Assembly: GCF_000247695.1 (NCBI RefSeq)
Contig: NW_004624801.1
Span: forward strand, 5,455,933 to 5,519,932
DNA: 64,000 nt
Origin: Heterocephalus glaber
Lineage: Eukaryota > Chordata > Mammalia > Rodentia > Bathyergidae
Direction: 5' to 3'
Part shown: piece by piece, positions 50,801-61,400 of the stretch
Layout of the letters: each line of letters starts with the position of its first letter
How positions within the stretch are numbered: position 1 is the stretch's first letter
Notes under the pieces: generated by a model
The model's input: the letters and a program-made list of their open reading frames with translations, nothing else
Database searches by the model: none
Told to the model about the DNA's origin: nothing
Translations under genes and position numbers: made by a program

Positions 50801-53800
50801 AAATATTCCTCCTTACCCTTTAGCCTCGCCCCACTTCGTATTTTAACACTCACATCCAAGAGTGATTATGGAGCACATTTATTCATTCGCTCGTTCCTCT
50901 GCACTGGACTACGTTCTGTGACGGCCCTGTGTGAGGGTCCAGTTCTACCCCTAGCACATGTTCAGGGGTCCCTAAAGAAGGAAGGACAAATTTGTGTGCC
51001 TGGGACCATGCTAAGGATAAAAAGCGATCATAGACCCAGTCTATCCCTTCTTGAAGCCCACAGTATAGAAGGAGTGAAATGTTAATGTTTAAAAATGCCA
51101 GGGTGTGGTGTGTGACTCTAATCCCAGGATCAGGAGGCTGAGGCAAGAGGATTTCAAGTTTGAGACCACCCTGGGCTAAATAATGAGATTCTCTTTCAGA
51201 GAGAGAAAGAGAGAGGACACCAGGTACAGTGTTACACACCTGTAATCCCAGCACTCAGGAGGCTCAGGCAGAGCACAGCCTGGGAAATTTAGGGACTAAG
51301 CAAGACCTTGTCTCAAAATAAAAAGTAAACAATAAGCTAGAGATGTAGCTCAATATAAAAGTCCTAGGTTCAGTCCCCAGTACAGGGGAGAAAAATCAGT
51401 TTTCAACACACATATTTGAGATCCCTTACTAGATATAACAAGTATCAATTTGTAAATAATTGTTTTTCCCAGTTCACATTCCAGAAAGTTTTATTAAAAC
51501 TTGTCACTGGTGTCTTTGAGGTCCAGGGCTATTTTTGGAAACCTCTAGCAGGGTTTTCCAGGGCTTGGCACTGCCCCCATTGAGCAGGCTACTTGAAATG
51601 TAACACCATTTGGGTCAGAGGAGGTGCTGGCCCTAGAATTATCACCCCAAGCCACTGTTGTCACTTTGTAGCATTAGGGCATGTGGCCCCCAGCCCTTTG
51701 CTGCAATGTGTTGTTCATGAGCTCTGTGAAATGACCTCTACTGGGGTGACATTTTGAAAGTGACCTTTGGACCTAGAGATGTAGCTCTGTGGTAAAGCCC
51801 TTGCCCAGCATGTGTGAGACCGTGGGTTCCATGCCCAGCATAACGCGCCCCCCAAAAGAGAGAGAGATTTGAGAGTCTTGTAATTGTGGGACCATACTCC
51901 CAGGGGAGTGACATATACATCTATTCTAAAGCTCCCACTGCCATTCCCTTTAAATGGCTCTGTCCAGCCTCTTCTATAGCCACCAAATCTACTGTTGACT
52001 GAGGTGATTCTTGGCCCTAGACCAACATGTCTATCTCAGATGGTACTTGATTGTTCAAAATAAAGTCATTGAGAAAGAGGGCGTACCCTCTACAGGGACT
52101 CCGGCATAGAGTGACACATCCCTCCTGGGAGAGAAGCTGGGGGAACGGGACTGCACAGCCTTCTACTCAGGCTGCGTCCTGCTGGGTCCAGGACAATATG
52201 TACAAACCCTGAGGTTGCTTGACTCACCGCTTATCAGGCCACGGACCACACCTTCCTCCAGAAGTGTCACTATCACCATGGTGATCACCCAAGCTATGCC
52301 AAGCCCCAGCTGCCCCTGCCCATCTTCACTGTGCAACATTATGCTGGGACTGTCACCTACCAGGTATGGACCTCAGGGACAGACGCCAGGTGAATCAGTG
52401 AGGCAGTGTGACCTTGGTATCTCCTCCCAAACTGAGTCACTGAGCTTGGCCATGCGTCCCCGCCTAGACCAGGGGCCCCTCCCAGACCCCAGGGAGATTT
52501 AGTGATTCTGGGTGAGAATTACGAGGTGGGGGAGTCGAAGCCTGGGGACCTTCCAGATAGAAAGCAGAGCACAAGGCTGGGAAACCCCTCACTAACAGCT
52601 GGGTCTCAGAACTCCAGCTGTTTACTTTGCCTTCTGGGTCTCTTTCCTCATCTGTAAAATGGGCACAGAAATCTAGCCTACAGCATTGTCAGGAGCCTGA
52701 AATGCAGTAAGACCGAGAGGCCTGGCAAGTGCTCACTCCTCAGTGAGCATCCTTTCCCCCTTCTGAATTCCATGTCACCAGGACACCTGCTGAGGACAGG
52801 TGTCTGGCCCCAAGGAGGGACAGTGTGACTGGCAGGTTTGAGGTAGGGAGAGTGACACGGAGCAGATGGCACGCTCTGGTTATATGAGAAAAAACAAAAA
52901 CTATCCAGGAGTTACCCAAACGAGAAATACTAGGAGTTGGAATGAAGAAAACTAGAGCTGGGGTTGTAGGTCACTGGGTTCTATCCCCAGCACTGAGAGA
53001 GACAGACAGACAGACACACAGAGACATATTTCAGTGGAAACAGTGTGGTCTGTTCTTGCGTAGTTAAGTTATTCTAGAAAAATAATACAGTCCCTGGTGG
53101 AATTCTTTTTTTTTTTTTTCACTTTTCTTTTTTTTTTGGTACCGGGGATCGAACTCGGGTCCTTGTGCTTGCGAAGCAGGCAGCAGAACCACTGAGCTAA
53201 ATCCCTGGTCTCCCTGGTGGAATTCTTATAGGAGGGGAATGGGTTTTGGTAAAAATTATCATAACATGTGCATGGTGGCACAGACCTGTAATCAAAGCAC
53301 TCTGGGAAGCTGAGGCAGGAGGAGGATCAAAAGTTCAAGCTCAATCTGAGCTTTTTTTTTTTTTTTTGAGACAAGGTCTCCCTATGCCGTTCAGGCCACC
53401 CTTGAACTCACTATGTAGCCCAAGCTGGCTTTGAACTTGTGATACTCCTTCCTCAGCCTCCCTAGTGCTAGGATCACAGGCGTGCAGCATCACTCCCAGC
53501 TTCAGCCTGAGCAATTTAGACCTTGTCTCAAAAAGTAAGAAAGGGGAGGTTGGGGATATAAGTAAAGTGTAAAAACCCTAGGTTCAATCCCCAGTAGTGC
53601 ACACACTGTGTGAGAGAGAAAGAGAAATTCAAGCTTCATCTGGAGAAAGAATGCATGAGAGTCATCAATAGAATATTGAAGCAGGCCCAGGGATTTAGCT
53701 CAGTGGTTCTAGCACCTGCCTTGAGAGTGCAAGGTCCCAAGTTCGATCCCCGGTACCAAAAAAAAATTTATAAAATAAAATAAAATATTGAAGCAGAGGA

Positions 53801-56800
53801 TGAAGGAGGGATTTGCTGTGCCAGATAGGAAAATGTATTCTGAAGCCAAGGCCTAAATGCAGATGGCATGGATAAGCAGTGGACCCATTGGTGGATGGAA
53901 TAGAAAGTCCAGCCGCTGCGCCAGGGTATATGAGAGTACTGGCTTCATGACAAGGCAGTCTCGGGAAGCAAGTAGGAGAGGCTGCGCTCTCCCAAGAAGG
54001 AGTCGGCCACGTTGGCCTTCTCTCTGACTCCCCGTCCATCTCTGGCAGGTTCACAAGTTCTTAACCAGAAACCGAGACCACCTTGACCCCGCCGTGGTGG
54101 AGATGCTTGCCCAGAGCCAGCTGCAGGTGCCCCTGGCAGCCCTCCCATTCTGCCTTCTCCCCATAGTCTCTTGCCCAAGGGACAGCCCTGAACCCCCGGC
54201 GCCCTGGGGTCCTGGTTCCCCGGCCTGTGGGAAGGGTGGACAGGCCCAGGGCAGCCCCTCAGCCTCATCTTGCCCACAGCTGGTGAGAAGCCTGTTCCAG
54301 AAAGCAGAGCCCCATCGAGGGAAATCCACACTGGCCTGCCGCTTCCTGCAGTCCCTGGGGGAACTTCTAGAACAGCTGGGCCGGTAAGAACAGCGACCCC
54401 CAACTAGAGACCCCAGGGAGCTGGATGGGGGAGCTGGGCTGTGTCCAGTGAGCCCCCTTTACTCTGCAGGAGTCACATTTATTTCATCCAGTGCCTCAAC
54501 CCCAATCCTGGAAAGGTGAGGACCCCCCACCCCAGGTCCCAGGCCTCCCCACTCCCCTGGCTCCTCCCCTCATGCCTTGGCTGTAAGCCCATGACTGCTC
54601 CTTCATCAGTTCTCTCTCTGGCCATAGATCCCAGGCCTCTTTGATGTGGGACATGTAGCAGAACAGCTGCACCAGGCTGGGATCCTGGAGGCCATCAGCA
54701 TCCGCAGTGCCCACTTCCCCATGCGCGTCCCCTTCCAGGCCTTCCTGGCCAGGTAGAGCCCTGGGGCGGAGCAGCCAAAGGTCCAGTGCCTCTCGGCAGG
54801 ACAGACGGAGAGGGCTCCTTCCTGGTGGAGAGGGACCCTTCCCTTTTGCCCGGACTCTGGGCCTGGCTTCCAAGCCTCCCCCTCTCTCCTTCCTCTTTCC
54901 GAGTCACCCTCCTTTCATTATTTACCGTCCCTCCTGCCTTCACCTGCCCCTCCTCCACCCAGCAAGACTCTGCAGTGCTAAAGCCCAGTTAGAGGAAGGG
55001 GGGACAGTGCCTGCCCTGGGGGTCCCAGTGTGGTGAGGGGGTGAGTTAGTGAGTTGGGGATGGTGGGCCAGGAGCAGAGCCCCTCGGATGGCAGGAGGGG
55101 TGACCAAGCACAGCAGTGGGGAATGGGGCACAGTGAGAATGAGGGGCTCTGTGTGGGGATTTTGGAACCCCCCGGGAAAGCTGGTGGCCTTGTTGTGTTG
55201 TTGTTTGCGCATTTGGCTTCCCACTGGCTAGCAGCCTCTCAGAACCCCCTGGAGGGATGCCTCACCCCAGGCTCTGCTGGCCCTGTTTGGCATGATGGCC
55301 TTGGTAGTGGGGACACCCTGGCCGTGGGGCTGAGATTGAAGCAGGCAGCAGGTGTGTGTGCCCTTGTCCTTGAGCCTGCCTCTTCCCAGGCCAGGCCAGG
55401 AAGGTTCTGTCCCTGCCCTCTGGACACTCACCAGCTGCAGCAGTTGCCACCTCCCAGGAACCCTGAGCCCTGAGGCTGGGTAGGGGGAGCTTGGGGTGCT
55501 GTTGTCCCCCTAGCACTGACCAAGTCTGTTTAATGGTCTGCTGCCCTGTGCCCCCTCCCCTGCCTGCCTCCCTTCCACCACACCTGAGACTCACTGTGCT
55601 GGGCTGTGCAGGGTATCCAGGGCAGACAGAAGCTGCAGGACCACACTCCCACTGCTCCTACCATCCAGAACCAGCTGCATGGCCCCCTGCACACACACAG
55701 TCCTTCGAGCCCATCTCCTCTCCCAAGTGGAGGCCCCACCTCCCCAGTGCATGGCTGTAACCGGGCTCCCAAATTGTGGAATGACCACCAAACTGGATAA
55801 CTAGAGAGGGGCTCGGGGTGTCGATCAAGCATGAAAGGAGCCCTTGCTTTTGTGACCTCAGCTGTGTGTCCTTGGGACAGGTTCCAGGCTCTGGGGACAG
55901 AAGGACAAGGCAGCTTCTCTGACCGGGAGAGGTGCGGTGCCATCCTCAGCTGTGCGCTGGGGGCTGAGTCTCCACTTTGTCACCTTGGAGCCACCCAGGT
56001 GGGTTCCAGGGTCTGTGTGTGCAAGCAGTCAGGCATGGGTGGAAGGGAGAGGCACCTTCAGGCACAAACCAGGGACAAACTGCGTTGGGTGGTCCTGCAA
56101 GTGGTGGCACAATGGCGCGGGGCTGGGCAGCGGGCTGTCTGGGACAATCTGGGGTACACAGTTTGGCAGAAAGGCAGGAGGCTGAGGCCAGGGAAGAGCA
56201 GGCACATCCTGGCCCCTGCGCCTGTCCCACCTGCAGCCACACCTCTGCCCACAGGTCCTGCTGCAGGAGCAGGGCTGGCAGCAGCTGGAGCGACTCTGGG
56301 CCCAACGGCGCTCCCAGGCCTTGCTCACCCTGCGTCGTGGCCTCCGCGGCTGCATCTCCTCCCACCAGCGCCTCCGCCTCCTGCCCAGGCTGCAGGCCCG
56401 AGTGCGTGGGCTCCAGGCCAGGTGGGCGGGTGGAGCGGAGGGCTGAGGTGGGTAAGATGAGGCCATGGACTCCTCCAGGTGATGAGGCAGAGTTCAGGAG
56501 ACATCGACCCTCAAGAAGCGTCTCCCTGTCCCAGTGCCGTCTCATCAACTCTGGCCTCTCCTTGATAGCATTGCAACTCCTGCTCATGCAGCCTCTGCAT
56601 GAATATCCCCAGGCATGAGAACCTGACTGTCTGATGAGTCTGCCTGAACCTGCGGTTCTCACTCCTCCATTTTCTTTTCTAATGTTTTCTTCACCTTGAA
56701 GCAAGAACAATCATTTAGCCCCGAGTGGTGTCACACACCTGTATTCCCAGGACTCAGGAGGCAAAGGCAGGAGGATCTCCACAAGTTCAAGGCCAGGCTG

Positions 56801-58387
56801 AACTACAATAGGGAGATCCTCTCTCAAAAAACAAAACAAAACAACAAAAAAAACAAAAAGAATGATCATTTAAAAAAATGAATCAGGTTGTGTAAGGTCC
56901 TGCCTACCTCTCCAGCCTGTGTTTAAGTCAGACTTTTACACTCCAGCCACGTGGACTTCTTGGTCTTATAATGTGACCCTTCCCGATGAACTCCTGATCA
57001 GTGCATTAACTCCTTCTGACCCTTCCCAGCCTGTCTTCGTTCATCCAAGCAGCTGCTGCCAGATGCTGACCATCTGTGCCCCCCTGGCAGATGCTGGTGG
57101 TGCAGGGATGAAGTCAGCAGGGATAGTCCATTCCGGGCTAGTGGGGGAGTCCGATTCAGACAGCAGACCAGCCACTGATTGTGGCAAGGGTAACACAGGG
57201 CCAAGAATCAAGTAAAGACTGGGACCCTAGGAGAGGGGGGCAGCCATCACCACTGTCTGGATCCAAAACTTTCCACCACGTAAACAGATATTTGTAGCAT
57301 TAAGTCATAACTCCCTAGCTTCCACCCCAGCTCCTGGCAACTTTCAGTCTACTTTCTGTGTCTATGAATTTGCCTTTTCTAGATATTTCTTGGAAGCTAT
57401 CTTACACAATATTTCCTTTTATGTCTGGCTTATTTTACGTAGCGTAATGGTTTTGTCTTGGTTTGCTTTGGTTTTATGGTACTGGGGATTAAACTCAGGG
57501 TCTTTACACTGAACTACACACCAGCCCTTTTTTACTTTTTATTTTGAGACAGGATCTTGTAAAATTGCTAAATTGCCCTGGGTGGGTCCAAACTTTCGAT
57601 CTTCCTGCCTCAGTCTCCCGGAGTGCTGGGATCACAGGTGTGCACCACTACGCCCAGCTTAGCACAATGTTTTCAAATTTCATCTATGTTACAGCATGTA
57701 TCAGGACTTCATTTTTTTTTATGGCTGAGTAATTCTCCTTTGGTGGATTAACTACACATTATTTATATCTGTTTATCTTTTGGTTATTTGAATTGTTTCC
57801 ATTATTTATGAATAATGCTGCTATGGATATGGCTGTACAAGTATCTTCTAGTCTGTGCTTTCAAGTTTCTTAGGTCTGTAATCATTTGTTCTATGTTGAA
57901 CTTTTTGAGGAGCTGCCCAGCTGTCTCCCACATCACTTTTTGTGGTTGTTGTTGTTTGGTACCAGGCATCAAACTTGGGACCCTGCACTTGCGAGGCAGG
58001 TTTGGTGCCACTGAGCTAAATCCCCTCCCCACCCCCGAATCACTTTTTATTCCTACTGGCCATCTACCAGGGTCCCAGCTTCTCTGCATCCTTGCTGATG
58101 ACTTGTTATCTTCTGTGTTTTTAGTTATTGCCATCCTTGTGAGTATGAAGGAGGATCTCATGGTTTTGCTTTGCATTTCTCTATTGCCCAGGGATGTTGG
58201 ATATATTTTCATGTGCCTCTTAGCCATTAGCATATCTTCTAAGAGAAAAACGCCTCAAGTCCTCTGACTGGTTTTTTAAATTGGATTGTCTCTTTTTTGT
58301 TGGGCTGTAGGAAGCTCTTATATTTTCTGGATATTAAGCCACTATCAAATATGTGCTTTGCAAATATTTCCTATTCTGTGGATTGTC

Positions 58388-58426
<39 letters not shown>

Positions 58427-61400
58427 GGTTCTAGGGGTAGAATCCACGACCTCACAAATGCTAGGCAACACCCCCAGCCCTATTTTTTTTTTTTTTTTTG
58501 GTACCGGGGATCGAACTCGGGTCCTTGCGCTTGCGCAGCAAGCACTGAAACCACTGAGCTAAATCCCCGGCCCTCAGAGTCAATTTTTACATGAATGTCC
58601 AGGCGCAGAGGATTCAGGTACCAGGCAGGAGACGTTAGTTTGAACCCTCATCCCTTCATTACCCCCCACGGCCTCCAGGAAGCGATACCTGCGGCGACGG
58701 GCAGCTCTGGCACAGCTGAACACCGCACTCCTGCTGGCCCGGCCCTTGCTCCAGAGGCGGCAGAGGCTGAAGGTGACAGGGTTTGGGGAGGCTGCTGGAC
58801 TGGTGAGGCTTGGGTGGAACCCAGGCAATCTTGTCTGGAAAGTCGCTGAGCCCCGACGTGCTCAGCCTCTTAGCCCAGCCTCCCAGGGCCCAGGGCTCAG
58901 AGACCATTGCTCCCTGCACTCTTCCATCTGGCCAGGGCAGCCAGGGGCCCTAGGCGGCCACTGCTCCCTTCCCACACCCCCTTCTTCCCTGGGGTTCCTT
59001 CCATCCCCTCCAGCCCTCTGTGGGCCCCTACTCTTCCCCCTCTTGCCCAATGACTCCAACTTGAGGGCCATAAAGCTGCTCAAAGGTCAGTACCCACATG
59101 CTGCCCCCTCCCTGGCCTCTCCCTGGCTGGACTTTGTCCCCTGGGACCATTTCTTCCCTTCTTCCTGCCCTCTTCCCGGTACCCTGGCAGACGGGCAGTG
59201 ACGTCCACAGCAGAGGCTGGTGAGAGTTCAGAAGGCTGGGGGGAACCAGGGGTGGACTGCGCAACAGGCAGCTGCCCCTCTGGGTCTATTGTTCCTTTGT
59301 GGGTGCCAGGGCCTCCCAGGGACCCTAGGGAATAGCTGACCTGCAGAGCTGGGAGCAGCTGCCGGGAGGCCCTAGGTGGGTCTTGACGGGGGGCGCTGGC
59401 TCCTCCTGCATCTCCCCACAGCCTGGGTATTGGAGTGGCCAGCACAGCGGCGGGGCCTCAGGGAGCATGCCAAGCATGGTAAGTGGCCTGCAAGTGGGAG
59501 GGGCTTCGACATGGGCTCTGAACCCCGCACACCTGGCACAGCTTGGGGGAAGGTGGGAGCTAAGGGTGTTGCCAGGGGTCTTGTCCCTCATGTGCCCCCT
59601 GAGGGCAGGACAAGGTGCCCATGGCTCTGCAGTGCCCTTTTATCCCTAGGAGGGTTCTTGGGGCGCTGCTCGTTTAAATAGTCAGGCCCAGAGTCCTCGG
59701 TCTTCGGAGAGGATATTTATATCAACCAGGGAGTGAGGGAGAAGAGCGGGTCCCTCTCTCAACTCCTGGGAACTTGGTCCCGTCCACTAGGAGCTGGAAC
59801 ACTTGGAGATCCCAGCTGAGCTGGCAGCCTTGCTGAGGACGGCAGGAGGTGAGTCTCGCTGCCTCTCCTGCCAGCTCCTGCGGGCTCCCTGCAGATGGGG
59901 GCTGGTAGCCGACGAGAACAGTAGGGTTGGTGCCATTTCAGACATAACACACAGTGTCTCCTTTCCAGGCCACCAGGATGCCCTGGCTGGAATCATCACC
60001 GAGACTATGCCCCCTGAGGTTCCTGCCTGGCCCAGCCTGACCCTCCCACTGGACATAGACCTCTTCCCCTTCTCCAGCTTCATCTCCACCAGCTTTCAGG
60101 TGGGCCCCAGGCCTGTGCGCTTCCTGCCGGCCCAGCATTCCCTAGCGTTAGCACCTGCCAGGCAGAAAGAAGCTTGGCCTCTCCCTTTCTCCATCTTCTG
60201 CAGCTGTCAGGGCTGTGGATATAGCCAATCTGCTCTGAAAATATCCATTAAACTGAAATAGCTCATTGTGGACATTATTTCAGTCCGTGAGGCCACGCCT
60301 TTGTATACCTGTGGTATTGTCCTGCCCTTGAAGTCATCTCGTTAAAGAATGTTTGACACGGAAACTGTCCAGACTACAGTATGAAATACAAAAGCAGGAT
60401 TCAAAACTGCACATATAGTACAATCCCAGTTTTCTTTAAAAACAACAAGGGAGGCCAGGGATTTAGCTCAGTGGTTTCGCCACCTGCTGCGCAAGCACAA
60501 GGACCTGAGTTCGATCCCGGTACCAAAACAACAACAACAACAACAACAACAAACAAACAAGAAAGAAAGGCTAAAATGTTAACTACTTATCTCTGGCTGT
60601 GGAATGTTAATGGTAGTTCTAATTTTTAATCTTCTGCTTTCTGCATGTATGGTTAACAATCTCCTAATCAGAGAACTACTATGATGCATTTCTGAGCTGA
60701 GTGTGGTGCACATGCCTGTAATCTCAGCACTCAGGAGGCTGAGACAGGAGGATTGCCACAAGTTTGAGACCTGGGCTACTTAGTGAGTTCAAGGCCAGCT
60801 TGAACTACATACCAAGACCTTGTCTCAAAAAACCAAAACCAAAAGAGACAAGCAGAAAGATGCATTTCTAAGAGGGTTTTATGCCCCAGCCCTCCCCTTC
60901 TCCCAGGATGCATGCTCCGTGGGGGGTCCCCCGGGGGCTACCCTTCCCCGTTCAGCACAGAGAACAAGCTCTGTATCACCCTTCTCTGCAGGAGCCCTCC
61001 CTGCCTAGCCCAGGGCAACCTCTGGCCAGGCCACTGACTCGGCTGGAGGGAGAGAACCCCCAGCATGCCCTGGACATCAACAGGGTGGTGAGTAACACAT
61101 CCTGGAGGGGACAGGGGGCCTTACAGGGGCCGGACCGGCACAGGAGAGTCCTGCACTTCCTCCCCTGCCCTGGCTTTGTGTCACAGATGCTGCGGCTGCT
61201 GGGAGACGCATCCCTGCAGTCCTGGCAGGAGCAGATTATGGGCACTTACCTGGTGCGGCTGGGGCAGCACCGGCCAGGGCTTCGGGACGAGCTCTTCAGC
61301 CAACTTGTGGCTCAGCTGTGGCACAACCCAGATGAGCAGCAGGGCCAGCGAGGCTGGGCCCTCATGGCTGTCCTGCTCAGCGCCTTCCCCCCAATGCCCG

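Larger units (their letters stand above)
52364..54048. other. MYO15B intron 15 with nested SINEs
   Basis: MIR-like at about 52600-52720. An ID fragment near 52955. The antisense and sense SINEs below follow. No exon seen. Confidence 0.7.
56422..58678. other. MYO15B intron 21
   Basis: Holds a sense B1 at about 56715-56835 and the antisense L1 below. No exon seen. Confidence 0.6.
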
